From positions 36,137-100,136 of the forward strand of contig JADJHR010000004.1 in NCBI GenBank assembly GCA_016707445.1: a stretch of DNA of 64,000 bases, given 5' to 3'. Shown piece after piece: positions 45,439 through 54,461 of the stretch. The DNA is from Rubrivivax sp. Its GTDB lineage: Bacteria > Pseudomonadota > Gammaproteobacteria > Burkholderiales > Burkholderiaceae_C. The translations under genes and the position numbers were made by a program. Below the pieces are notes generated by a model that saw nothing but the letters and a program-made list of their open reading frames with translations, had not been told where the DNA came from and ran no database searches. The number at the start of each line of letters is the position of its first letter. Positions within the stretch are counted from its first letter, which is position 1.

Positions 45439-46205
45439 TCATTGCGGAATGCCCGGTCCGACAGTCCAGCGCTGCCGCAGGTCGGCCTGCGCCATCAACG
45501 CATCGAACCAGACCCGGTAGCCAGCGTCGCTGGGATGCAGGCCGTCGCTCGCATTCAGTTCCGGGTGGTGGACAAAGGGATCGTCGGCGCGCTCCTTGAA
45601 CAGGTTGACGTAGACCGCGCCTTGCCGGGAAGCCACCTCGCGCACGGACTCGTGCAGCCGCCGCGCGCGCGCGAGGTCATCAGCCACGACACCGGTGGAA
45701 AGAAAAAGGGCGCGTTGCCCACATTGCCAGCGGGCATCAGCACCACGCGGTCGGCCCGTTCGAAGGCGCAGCGCGTGACGCGCGCGATGTCCTGGCGCAC
45801 GGCATCCAGATCTCGCAGGCGAATGACATCATTGCCGCCGGCCTGCACCAGCACCATGTCGAAGTGCCCGTCGCCACCGAGCTGCTGCTCGATCGCGTCG
45901 AAGGTGGCACCGTCGCGCGAACGGTTCTCGATGTGAAGATCCGGAAACGTCTGCGCCAACAGTCCGGCCAGGCTGGACTGAGGCGAGCTGGCGCCGGTGC
46001 CGACGGCCGTGCTGTCGCCGACGATCAGCAGCCGCACCCGCGCTTGCTCGACACTGCGTTGCAAGGGCTCGCTGGCACGCGCCAGTGCGATGGATTGCCG
46101 CATCCGCCCTGCGGTACAGCCCAGCTGCAGCAGCAGCGCAGCGCCTGCCATGCCCCACAGGACCGATTTCAGATGCGAGCGACGCGCGGGTAGGGGCGAG
46201 GGCAT
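45439..46205 (-). CDS. SGNH/GDSL-family hydrolase, frameshifted
   Basis: An esterase-type hydrolase (ATG 46205, MPSPLPARRSH). A hydrophobic N-terminal segment with a lipobox-like LLQLGC precedes the catalytic blocks: LLIVGDSTAVGTG (serine), VQAGGNDVIRL (Gly/Asn) and, in the other frame, LNASDGLHPSDAGYRVWF (Asp/His). A frame break near 45690, explained by one missing base in the CCACC(C)GG context, separates the last block from the first two. The gene is most probably intact in the organism. The substrate is unknown. Confidence 0.83.
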
Positions 46206-46473
46206 GGGCTGGACACCAGGAGACGTACCAGAAGATTCGTGCAAGGCAGGTCGTGGCGCTGAGCCGACATCATGACCGACCGGATGCGACCCGCAGGAAG
46301 GTTTTTGCAGGTTCCTGCGGCCGGCAGCGTCCTACAGGCCGGAACAAGAACGACCCGAAGCCAGTTGCATGCCAAGGCTCTACGCTGCGCACCGCAGAGG
46401 CTCTGACTGGCTTGGGCACCGCAAATCCGTCAGCGGCAATCGCCCGTGGTCGCTCGTTCTCATCCAAGGTCAA

Positions 46474-47142
46474 CTACCGCGCTGCCCATCCAGCCTGTGC
46501 CAACGGCAGCCCAGCGCGCTGCCAGGCTTCCAGACCACCGCGGTACCACACGACATTGCGATAGCCGAGCCGGAGGGCGCGTACCGCGGCGTTGTACGAC
46601 ATCCAGCACTCGGGCCCGGCGCAGTAGAACACCAGCGGCGTGTCGTTACTGCCACGAGTAAGCTGGCGCAGCATCTGCGCCAGCTGCTGCTGGGTCTCGT
46701 CGTCAAAGCTGCCGGCCTGCGCGGCCCAGGCGGCCGGCACCGCACGCGGCAAGCTGCGCGCGTCGCCCAGCACGTCGATCACATGCACCGGCATCTCTCG
46801 CTGCCGCAGCAGCGGCAGCAGGCCTTTGGTGGTGATCACCTGGCCGCCGGGAATCTGGTTGGGCGTGGGCCCGTGCATCGCGCCGGCATGCAGGCCTTGC
46901 GGCGCACGCACGCCCATGTCTTGCCGCTCCCAGGCCATCAGTTCGTCCAGCGAGCCGCCTGCGTTGCTGCCTGAGGGCTGCGCGCCAACGCGGGCCTGCG
47001 GTGCGGCGTCGGGGTTCAAGGGAAGCCCGTTGGGGCCAAGCCCCTGGGCGATGGCCGGCAGGCTGGTGGCGAGCAAGCCGATCAATACGGCGGCCAGGCC
47101 GCGTCGCAGGGTGGTGATCATGGTGAAGGCGGTGGGGTGCAT
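46474..47142 (-). CDS. Secreted rhodanese-domain protein with a CxxxxCW motif
   Basis: A 222-residue protein (ATG 47142, MHPTAFTMITTLRRGLAAVL) with a signal peptide ending in LPAIA. An internal ATG at 47121 is possible. The rhodanese fold is visible in HVIDVLGDARSLPRAVPAAW and the active-site loop VFYCAGPECWMSYNAAVRAL, where CAGPECW resembles the CxxCW-type rhodaneses of PQQ-dependent alcohol catabolism. It follows the secreted protein at 47159-47827 with a 16-base gap and is probably co-transcribed. Confidence 0.78.
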   Translation of the reverse strand: MHPTAFTMITTLRRGLAAVLIGLLATSLPAIAQGLGPNGLPLNPDAAPQARVGAQPSGSNAGGSLDELMAWERQDMGVRAPQGLHAGAMHGPTPNQIPGGQVITTKGLLPLLRQREMPVHVIDVLGDARSLPRAVPAAWAAQAGSFDDETQQQLAQMLRQLTRGSNDTPLVFYCAGPECWMSYNAAVRALRLGYRNVVWYRGGLEAWQRAGLPLAQAGWAAR

Positions 47143-47158
47143 GTCGGGCTCCGGAGCT

Positions 47159-47827
47159 TCAGCGAGCCGCATCCATGCGCGTCCAGCCGTTGCCGTCCCA
47201 GCGGTGGTAGACGCCCTGGTTGTCTTGCGCATAGGCGTTGTTGTTGCCGTCGCGGTAGACCTGGCCAGCCGGCAGATTGTGCGGCAGCATCTGCGTGGCG
47301 CCGGTGCGTGAATCGACGTACGGCGCCACCCCGCGGATGGCCTGGTTGCTGTAGTTGGCCACCGCGGCCGATTGGCGTCGGCTGTTGTCGGCCCAGCCGG
47401 CGTTGTAGCTGGCATGGCCGGCCTGCACCGTGCGGTTGGCAGCCTGCAGGCCGTCAAACTGGCGGCGCTGTGCATCCACGGCGCCTTGCACGTTGGTGCC
47501 GGCGGCGGTCATCAAGTCCCAGTAGGCAAACTGCTCGAACGTCATGCTGCGGTTACCGGAGGCCAGGATCTGCTGGTATTGCTGCTGCAGGCGCGGCCCA
47601 TTCACGCGCAGGTGGTGTTGCCACAGCTGCTGCTGCGAGTTGGCGGTTTGCTGCCTTGCCTGGTTGAGCATGGCGGCCTGCTGGCGGTCGAAGGCCATGT
47701 TCTGCGCCCAGATGTTCTGCGCTTGCGCCGCGGGAGCAGCGCACGCCAGCGCGGCAAAGGCGAACAGGACGTTGAAGATCTGGCGGGCACTGCGGGTCAG
47801 GTGGGCACTGAAGGTGGTGTGGGTCAT
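47159..47827 (-). CDS. Secreted Gln/Asn-rich protein of unknown family
   Basis: A 222-residue protein with a long signal peptide (about 1-36, cleaved after AQAQ). A Gln/Ala-rich helical middle (MAFDRQQAAMLNQARQQTAN) is followed by a C-terminal GQVYRDGNNNAYAQDNQGVY HRWDGNGWTRMDA, which looks like a small W/Y-rich repeat that might bind saccharide. No family is recognised. It is divergent from the regulator starting at 47985, sharing a 157-base intergenic region that probably holds both promoters. Confidence 0.6.
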   Translation of the reverse strand: MTHTTFSAHLTRSARQIFNVLFAFAALACAAPAAQAQNIWAQNMAFDRQQAAMLNQARQQTANSQQQLWQHHLRVNGPRLQQQYQQILASGNRSMTFEQFAYWDLMTAAGTNVQGAVDAQRRQFDGLQAANRTVQAGHASYNAGWADNSRRQSAAVANYSNQAIRGVAPYVDSRTGATQMLPHNLPAGQVYRDGNNNAYAQDNQGVYHRWDGNGWTRMDAAR

Positions 47828-47984
47828 GACGATCTCCGGGTGGTTGACGAGAGGTAGGTTCAGGGGCTGCGGCTTGTGCTTTGCTGTACCGTGACGCCAG
47901 TGTTGCTGCCCCGGCGCCTGGCGTCCTTCAACCCGGTCTTAAGAATCCTGAACAGGCGTGTGCCCGTGTGTTCGCGCCCCTCCC

Positions 47985-49124
47985 ATGCTTGGTGTTGGCC
48001 CTTTTGAACTGAGCCCTGATGCACGTGAGCTGCGCCGCGACGGGCAGCCGCAGGCGCTGCGGCGCAGCGCCTTTGAAATCCTGCTGGTACTGGCCGAGCG
48101 GCCCGGCCAGGTGCTGAGCAAGCGCCTGCTGTGCGAACGTGCCTGGCCCGGCCGGGAGGTCAGCGAAAACAGCCTTCAGGTCGAGATCTCGGCACTGCGC
48201 AAGCTGCTGGGCAGCGGCGCCATCGCCACCGCATCGGGGCGCGGCTACCAGCTGACCTTGCCGGTGCAAGAACGCGGCGACGAGGCCCTGCCGCTGTTGG
48301 GGCGCGACGATGATCTGGCCGCGCTGCAAGCCTTGCTGGCCGAAGGCGGGGTGGTCAGCCTGGTTGGCGAAGGCGGCGTTGGCAAGACGTGGCTGGCGCA
48401 GGCTGTGGTTCGGGCGCAGGCCCAGTCCGCACCGGCGGTGATGGTGGCGCTGGACGGGGTGCACGGCGCCGAGGCTGTGCGGCTGGCCGTCGCGCAGGCT
48501 TTGGATCTGGCGCCGGCGGCATCGTTGGCCTCGCTGACCACCAGGCGCGGACTGTTGGTGCTGGATGGTTGCGACGGCGCGCTGCAGGCCGTGGCGAATC
48601 TGCTGGCCGAGGTTCAGGCCCAAGGCGCCGTGGTCAAGCTGCTCACCACCAGCCGCGAGGCCCTGCGCGTGCCGGGGGAGCACCGCTTTCCCGTGCTGCC
48701 ACTGGCACCCGAAGCCGCCCGCGCGCTGTTCCTGTGTCACGCCCCGGCGCCTGTGCCAACAACGCTGTACCAGAACCTGGCAGGCCACCCGCTAGCGATT
48801 GTGCTGGCGGCCAAGGCGCCGGCATCGGGCCCGCCTCGGCACCGCAGCCTGATGGCCTGCTTCGAGCTGAGCTGGGCTGCGCTGTCAACGGCCGAGCGCG
48901 TGCTGTTGGCACAACTGGCGGCCCTGCCACAGCCTTTTGACCAGGGTGACGTGCAGGCGCTGGCTGCGGACGCCAGCCCGTGGGACCAGATCGAGACGCT
49001 GGCGGGCCTGGTCGACAAGTCTTTGCTGCTGCTTGAAGGCAGGGAAGGCGGCGGGCCGCCGACGTACCAGCTTGGCACGCTCAGCCGGCTGTGCCTGCAA
49101 CAGCGCCTGGCCGCTCAGTCCTGA
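47985..49124 (+). CDS. Winged-helix (OmpR-type) transcriptional regulator with NTPase domain, short form
   Basis: A 379-residue regulator. An OmpR/PhoB-type DNA-binding domain occupies about residues 1-95 (GPFELSPDARELRRDGQPQ, SENSLQVEISALRKLLGSG, GRGYQLTLPV) and is followed by a P-loop NTPase (VGEGGVGKTWLAQAVV) with LLVLDGCDGALQAV as Walker B. It ends soon after the winged-helix-like AP-ATPase arm and lacks the long TPR-like tail of its paralogue at 49115-51619. The two genes converge and overlap by 10 bases. It probably regulates the divergent secreted protein gene. Confidence 0.8.
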   Translation: MLGVGPFELSPDARELRRDGQPQALRRSAFEILLVLAERPGQVLSKRLLCERAWPGREVSENSLQVEISALRKLLGSGAIATASGRGYQLTLPVQERGDEALPLLGRDDDLAALQALLAEGGVVSLVGEGGVGKTWLAQAVVRAQAQSAPAVMVALDGVHGAEAVRLAVAQALDLAPAASLASLTTRRGLLVLDGCDGALQAVANLLAEVQAQGAVVKLLTTSREALRVPGEHRFPVLPLAPEAARALFLCHAPAPVPTTLYQNLAGHPLAIVLAAKAPASGPPRHRSLMACFELSWAALSTAERVLLAQLAALPQPFDQGDVQALAADASPWDQIETLAGLVDKSLLLLEGREGGGPPTYQLGTLSRLCLQQRLAAQS

Positions 49125-51619
49125 GCGGGCATCTGCAACGCAAGCTGGCAGACCGCCTCGGCGCCCACGTCCGCGCCCTGCGTCTGCCAGCGCGCCAGAT
49201 CCACTGACGTGCAGTGCGCTTGCAGCAGGGCCGCGCAGCGCGCGCGGGCCTGGGCTTCATTGGGCTCGCGAAACTGCTGGTCCTGCGCGTAGGCGGCATC
49301 GGCAAACGCGGCCAGTTGCGCCGCAGCGGCATAACGTTCTTCAAGAGCGGCCAGAAGCGCCAGCGGGTCAGCGGTGACGCCGAGGTACATGTGGTCCAGC
49401 GCGCGCGACAATTCGATGAAGGCGGTGGCGGTCTCGCGGGCGGCTGGCAGGTCATCGGTCGCCAGCAGCGCCAGCATCAGGTTGCCCAGTGCGATGGCGC
49501 GTGTCACCCGGTGGCGCCGGCCCAGCCGCGCCAGCAGCGCGCGGCCCAGCTGCACCGCTTGCGCCGCATCGCCGCCGATCAAGGCCACATCGGCCAGGTT
49601 GCCCAAGGCGGCGAAAACATCCCGGTCGGAACCACAGGCGGTGGCCAGGGCCAGGCGACGTTCGTTGGCGCTGCGTGCCACCGCCACGTCGTGCGTGTGC
49701 GAGGCCAGTCCGCCCTGCACCTTGGCACCCAGCAGGCGCACCGCGGCAGGCCAGCCGGGGGCTTCCAGTGCCCCCATTCGGGCAAAGGCTTCGCGCGCAG
49801 GCGGCGTGTCGCTGCGGTAGCTGAACGCCAGGTGGGCCAGCGACAGGTACAGCCCACGGGCGTCGCCCAGCGTTTCGAACAAGGCCACCGCACGCTCTGC
49901 AGCGGCGCGGCTTTCGGCGCTGGAGATCTCGCCCGAAAGCTGCGCGATGGCCTCCCACAAGCGCGCTGCCAGCGCCAGTGGTGTGTGTGCATCGATCAAG
50001 GCCGCAGCCTGCGCACAACGGCGCAGCGCTTCGGGGTGCAGCGACAGGCAGCGCCACAGCCGCGCCGCGCCAGAAGCCAGTGCAATGGCACCGGTGGCGT
50101 CGTGCTGCAGCAGCCAGTCCAGCGCGGCACGCAGATTGTCCAGTTCAGGTTCATGACGGGCGACGAAGTCAGCTTCGCTGAGCTGCCAGAAGTCGGCACA
50201 GACCTGCTCGGCCAGGGCCCGCATGGCCTGCGCATGGCGGTTGCGCAGCATGTCGGTTTCGCCCGCCGCCGCCAACTGGGCCAGCGCATAGGCGCGGCCG
50301 GTTTCCAGCAGCAGGTAGCGCGGTGAATCCGCATCGTTCACCGAGACCAGTGACCGGTCGACCAACTCGGCCAGCAAGTCCACCACCGCCCACTCATCGG
50401 TGTGTTCATCGGCCAGCACCTGGCACGCCAGCGCCAGCGTGAAACCGCCGGCAAACACCCCCAGGCGGCGCAGCGCCTGTTGTTCGCCGGGCGACAGCAG
50501 GGCATGGCTCCAGTCCATCACCGCCTGCAGGGTCTGATGGCGCGCGGGCGCGGTGCGGCTGCCCGCACGCAACATGCCGAAGCGCTCGTCCAGCCGCTGC
50601 GCCACCGTGGGCAGGCCCAGCAGCGGGCAACGCGCGGCCGCCAACTCGATGGCCAAGGCCATGCCGTCCAGCTGGCGACAGATCTGGATGGCGTGGCTGA
50701 CAAGGGCATCGGTCAGTACAAAGCGCCGGTCGGCGGCGCGCACGCGTTGGTCCAGCAAGGCGATGGCCCCATAACCTAGTGCTTGAGCGGCTGTCAGCGG
50801 GCCCAGGCTGTCATCGGGCACCTGCAGGCCGGCGAGGCGGTAGACCTGCTCATGGTCCAGTTTCAGCGGCATCTGGCTTGTGACCAGCAGCCGCAGCCCG
50901 GCCCCGCCTGCGAGCAGCGCGGCCACCACCGAGGCCACGCCGTCGATCAGGTGCTCGGCGTTGTCCAGCAGCACCAGAATCTGCAGCGAGCGGGTGGCAA
51001 CCACCAGCGCGGTCAGGGGGTCGCGCGCGGTGGCCAGCTGCAACTGCAGCGCGGCGGCCACGGCGCCGGGGATCAGTGCCGCGTCGGTCAGCGCGGCCAA
51101 CTCGACCAGCACCATGCCGTCGGCATGATGCTGCCCGCGCCCTGCCAGCGCCGCGCGTGCAAGCCGCGTCTTGCCGATGCCGCCGGGCCCCGTCAGGGTG
51201 ACCAGCCGTGCTTCATTCAACAAGGCATGCAGCGCTGCCAGATCACGCTCGCGTCCCAGCAAGGCGGGGCCGCGTTCGGCGACGGCAACCGGGGCAGGTG
51301 CGGCGGGCGTCGTGCTCGAAGCCGCGCCGGCCGGCGGCACAAACCGGTAGCCGCGCCCCGGCACCGTGGTGATGACGCCTGCCCCCAGCGCCTTGCGCAG
51401 CGCCGAGACATGCACATGCAAGTTGCCTTCTTCCACCACCACGCGGCCCCACACGGCATCCAGCAGCTCATCCTTGGACACCAGCTCGCCGGGTCTTTGG
51501 ATCAGCACACACAACATGTCAAAGGCACGCCCGCCGATCGCCACCGGCGCACCGCTGACCCGCAGCACACGTTGCCCGGGGTTGACTTCAATCGGACCGA
51601 ACTGTTGGGGCGTCTGCAT
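49115..51619 (-). CDS. Winged-helix transcriptional regulator with NTPase and TPR-like tail
   Basis: An 834-residue regulator (ATG 51619, MQTPQQFGPIEVNPGQRVL). The OmpR-type DNA-binding domain (LHVHVSALRKALGAGVITT, PGRGYRFVPP) is followed by an AP-ATPase-like NTPase: Walker A TGPGGIGKTRLARAAL, LLDNAEHLIDG, and the LDHEQVYRLAGL segment. A TPR-like helical tail (about 480-834) completes it. Such proteins are signal-responsive STAND-type activators in Burkholderiales. It converges with the shorter paralogue (10-base tail overlap). The signal and targets are unknown. Confidence 0.82.
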   Translation of the reverse strand: MQTPQQFGPIEVNPGQRVLRVSGAPVAIGGRAFDMLCVLIQRPGELVSKDELLDAVWGRVVVEEGNLHVHVSALRKALGAGVITTVPGRGYRFVPPAGAASSTTPAAPAPVAVAERGPALLGRERDLAALHALLNEARLVTLTGPGGIGKTRLARAALAGRGQHHADGMVLVELAALTDAALIPGAVAAALQLQLATARDPLTALVVATRSLQILVLLDNAEHLIDGVASVVAALLAGGAGLRLLVTSQMPLKLDHEQVYRLAGLQVPDDSLGPLTAAQALGYGAIALLDQRVRAADRRFVLTDALVSHAIQICRQLDGMALAIELAAARCPLLGLPTVAQRLDERFGMLRAGSRTAPARHQTLQAVMDWSHALLSPGEQQALRRLGVFAGGFTLALACQVLADEHTDEWAVVDLLAELVDRSLVSVNDADSPRYLLLETGRAYALAQLAAAGETDMLRNRHAQAMRALAEQVCADFWQLSEADFVARHEPELDNLRAALDWLLQHDATGAIALASGAARLWRCLSLHPEALRRCAQAAALIDAHTPLALAARLWEAIAQLSGEISSAESRAAAERAVALFETLGDARGLYLSLAHLAFSYRSDTPPAREAFARMGALEAPGWPAAVRLLGAKVQGGLASHTHDVAVARSANERRLALATACGSDRDVFAALGNLADVALIGGDAAQAVQLGRALLARLGRRHRVTRAIALGNLMLALLATDDLPAARETATAFIELSRALDHMYLGVTADPLALLAALEERYAAAAQLAAFADAAYAQDQQFREPNEAQARARCAALLQAHCTSVDLARWQTQGADVGAEAVCQLALQMPAQD

Positions 51620-52080
51620 GGAAGGCCGGTGCCATCGGCCGCAGGCACGCTGCGCGCGCACGAAGGCAACCAGCGGCCGCGGCCGATTGTAGGCAAGGGC
51701 ACGGGCGTGCCAAGGCCGGTGCTGGCATGGCGCGGCTGGTGGTCAAGCTGAGCGGCCAGCACGCTCTGCCGTCGGCCCTGGTGATGACCGCTGAACCCGA
51801 CCTGGATGGCATCGCCCAGCAAGCCGCAGCGAGGCTCGACCACAAGTCCTTGCCTGTGGTCAGCGACGTCAACGGGTGATCAATGCTCAGTTGCGTGTCG
51901 GCGCCGATCCCGATTCGGCCCGCCCTGGCTATGCCATACGGACCGGGGACGGGGCGCCGACCGTTTGAAGATCAGCGGTGGATGCGGGAGAGAAGGCCCA
52001 CCTCTGGGCTTGATGTCAGGGCCGGCGAGACCTGCTGAGAAAACGGGACCGACCGCAAGCCCGCGCCGCGAGGACCGTCC
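51620..52080. other. Non-coding stretch before the tRNA fragment
   Basis: Some 460 bases between the regulator start and the tRNA-Asp terminator. Frames that cross it have no family character. No RNA gene or repeat was recognised. It is the last chromosomal backbone DNA before the island. Confidence 0.4.
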
Positions 52081-52110
52081 AAAGAAAAAGGCCACCGCGC
52101 TGCGGTGGCC
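52081..52110 (-). terminator. Rho-independent terminator after the tRNA-Asp fragment
   Basis: Perfect 9-bp stem GGCCACCGC / GCGGTGGCC (52090-52098 and 52102-52110) with a 3-base loop. Read on the minus strand it is followed by TTTTTCTTT. It lies 9 bases beyond the 3' end of the tRNA-Asp fragment and was probably the terminator of the original tRNA gene. Confidence 0.85.
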
Positions 52111-52119
52111 TTCAATGTG

Positions 52120-52172
52120 TGGCGGAGTGGACGGGACTCGAACCCGCGACCCCCGGCGTGACAGGCCGGTAT
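52120..52172 (-). tRNA. 3' fragment of tRNA-Asp(GTC), probable attachment site
   Basis: On the minus strand this reads ATACCGGCCTGTCACGCCGG, then the T-arm GGGTTCGAGTCCCG and CCA end. It is the 3' 53 bases of a tRNA-Asp gene from the base of the D arm through the GTC anticodon to CCA. Upstream on the minus strand the match stops abruptly: the expected D-arm and acceptor 5' strand are replaced by unrelated sequence. A truncated tRNA 3' half followed by foreign genes is the typical left or right junction of an integrated island. Confidence 0.88.
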
Positions 52173-52280
52173 CGGCGAAAAGCAGCGAACGGCCGCGGAC
52201 ACGGGTTCCTTATAAATCAAAGACTTACGGATCGATGTTGTTCGCATCTGTTCGCTGGAATTCGACAGTGCCCGCGTGCC

Positions 52281-52301
52281 GGTTTACCCCTTGGTTTACC
52301 C
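52281..52301 (+). repeat. Two GGTTTACCC direct repeats just inside the island
   Basis: GGTTTACCC occurs at 52281-52289 and 52293-52301, 12 bases start to start, about 110 bases inside the tRNA junction. Short direct repeats here could be arm-type binding sites for an integrase or excisionase; this is position-based inference. The rest of 52173-52400 shows no gene. Confidence 0.4.
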
Positions 52302-52400
52302 TCACGACGCACCTTCGCCCGCGGCGGGACGACCTAGCTGGGCTGCGCTGGGCTGCGTATGGACACCGTGCCCTCCTTCTAGGCGCGAGCGAGGTTCTTC

Positions 52401-54461
52401 TCAGCCGACCGCCTGGATCGCAAACCTTGAGCGAAGAACGCCGGTCGGCATGGGAGGCACCTCCGTTTCGAGCACGACATTCGTGGCACCGGTGGATCCG
52501 ATGTCTAGGTCATACCTCCTGCCAACTGATTCCGAGGTGCTTAGCAACCTTCGACAAAGCAGCTCGGCCAGCGCTTCGTCTTCCACTGCACAGATGATTT
52601 GTCTACCACCCAGGCGTAGTGCCGCTAGAACCTCAATGAGATGAAGCGCTCGAAAATCATCGATGTGCTGCACTGGGTCGTCCATGAGTAAGGTTCGCCA
52701 GGACGTCCAGGCGCGCGCCAGATGCACCGACAGGAGGAACGCGAGGCCGGCCGCCCTTCTCTGTCCGCTGCTGAACACGAACTGCGGGTTGAGCCCATCC
52801 CCCACCCTCAAGCTGAGGAAGCGCCGCACATCGCCTCGGATGCTGTATTCGATTGATCGCCAGTCGAAGTGAGGACGCAGCCGCTGATACAGCTCATTCA
52901 GTAGCGGGCTAATCTGTGCGAGCCGCTCGTCGACAATCTCGCCCGAGATGCTTCGCACGCCCCGGTCCATGGCCTTTGCAACGGCCAGTGCCCTTTCCGA
53001 GTTCTCGACCGCTGAAGCGGCTGTCTCAGCCGCCTGACGAAACACCGCGACCTGCTCCTCGAGCGATGCAGTCTTCGAGACTGACTGGGACACATCGAGG
53101 GTCAGCAGCGCTCTCTCAAGGTCGATGAGCCGGTCCCGCTCGGCGCTCAGGTATTGCTCCAAGCCATCTGGGTCCTGAACAAATCGGAAATCCAAGGAAT
53201 TTCGCTCGAAGAGCTCGACATGGGCCTGTTCCCGAGCCGTCTGGCCTGTCAGCTCCGACTCCCTCTCCAACCACGCAGCCCGCGCCTGTTCAAATTCAGC
53301 GGCCGACCGTGTTGCGGCTTCGCGTGCCGCAGTGGCCTTCTGGCGCGCGGCGGCAACGCCCGACGCCAAGGCATCCATGCGTTGGCGTGCCAGCAATAGG
53401 CCGGCCGCGAACTCCTCGTCGGTGCGTTCAGCCGCGCAAAGCGGACAGTGCGCATCATTTCGGCCAAGCCGCTCACCATGTTCGATGATGGCGGCAAGCG
53501 AAGCGGCGATGTTGTTACCACGCTCCTCAAGCTCCAAGGCCTTGTTCGCGTCGACTGCCAGGCGCTCGGCGTCTGCCTTCGAGCGCGTCAAGGCAGCCAA
53601 ACGCTGCTGCGCCTCAGCCCACTTCGCGACTGTTTCGGGAGTTTCGAGCGCGCGCCGATTTGCAAGGACCTCGCGCCCCTGACGTATCGCCTCCCCAATG
53701 GCGCCAAGCCGAGCACGCCCGGCGGTAACGGCCGCGCGCCCGGCGGTCAGGCGTGCAATCAGTTCCTCCGGCGCGCCGGGCGTTGCGGCAATCAGTATCT
53801 GCATGGCTGCAGACGCATCCCCCGTCCGCGCAATCGCTTCCTTGGCTTCCGCCAACTCAGTCAGCGCACGCGTGAGCTGACTTCGAGCCTCTGCGTAGGC
53901 GGCCTGCCTCGAAGCGTGGGACGCTTCGGCCGCTTTGAGCACTGCCTTGGCTTTGGCACCGAATTCCGATCCTTGCCCCAGGCCGAGCGCGCCTCGCACA
54001 TGCTCGAAGCGCTCGGTTTCGCTGAGATCAATGCTGAGGGCCGCGATCCACTCGTCGCGAATGATTGAGGTTCTGCAGAGCTGACGCAGAGCGTCGTCCG
54101 GTCGCACATTCCTGCAAAGCGCAGCTTCGATCTCCGCGGCCGTCTTGTCCACCCCAGACTCGCGAGATCGCGTGATCGTGAAGACTTCGCCGGCGTCTCC
54201 CTTGAACGAGGCAGTGACGTAGTGAGCTTCCGCCCTTCCCGCTCCCCTCCACCACAAGTAGTCGCTCAGGCTCTCCTGCGCCGCTTTCTCGACCGTGTAC
54301 TTGTCTATCGTTCCGGTCAGTGCGTACTCGACCGCGTCAAAGATCGTGCTCTTGCCCACGCCGTTGCGGCCGGTGATGACGGTGAAGCCGGATCCGAAGG
54401 TCACCCGCAGCTTGTCGCGGAAGCCCCGGAAACCACACACCTCAACGAAGTCGAGCTTCAT
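52401..54461 (-). CDS. Rad50/SMC-like ABC ATPase with zinc hook (ABC-3C-type)
   Basis: A 686-residue ATPase. Walker A is GRNGVGKST (residues 31-39). Coiled-coil arms run about 165-330 and 350-500, meeting at a zinc-hook motif CPLC (residues 339-342). The C-terminal lobe has the ABC signature SSGQRRA (564 on) and Walker B TLLMDDP (about 590). Such Rad50-like ATPases are the sensor/motor of three-component conflict systems. It follows the small 176-residue gene with a 4-base ATGA overlap, after SIR2, so the three are one translational unit. It is the last gene before the tRNA boundary. Confidence 0.85.
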   Translation of the reverse strand: MKLDFVEVCGFRGFRDKLRVTFGSGFTVITGRNGVGKSTIFDAVEYALTGTIDKYTVEKAAQESLSDYLWWRGAGRAEAHYVTASFKGDAGEVFTITRSRESGVDKTAAEIEAALCRNVRPDDALRQLCRTSIIRDEWIAALSIDLSETERFEHVRGALGLGQGSEFGAKAKAVLKAAEASHASRQAAYAEARSQLTRALTELAEAKEAIARTGDASAAMQILIAATPGAPEELIARLTAGRAAVTAGRARLGAIGEAIRQGREVLANRRALETPETVAKWAEAQQRLAALTRSKADAERLAVDANKALELEERGNNIAASLAAIIEHGERLGRNDAHCPLCAAERTDEEFAAGLLLARQRMDALASGVAAARQKATAAREAATRSAAEFEQARAAWLERESELTGQTAREQAHVELFERNSLDFRFVQDPDGLEQYLSAERDRLIDLERALLTLDVSQSVSKTASLEEQVAVFRQAAETAASAVENSERALAVAKAMDRGVRSISGEIVDERLAQISPLLNELYQRLRPHFDWRSIEYSIRGDVRRFLSLRVGDGLNPQFVFSSGQRRAAGLAFLLSVHLARAWTSWRTLLMDDPVQHIDDFRALHLIEVLAALRLGGRQIICAVEDEALAELLCRRLLSTSESVGRRYDLDIGSTGATNVVLETEVPPMPTGVLRSRFAIQAVG

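Noticed and set aside
51972..52337. Short frames over the tRNA-Asp fragment (CHAGGRGFESRPLRH and AEWTGLEPATPG on opposite strands)
   Set aside because: These peptides are translations of tRNA sequence, a familiar artefact of tRNA 3' ends.
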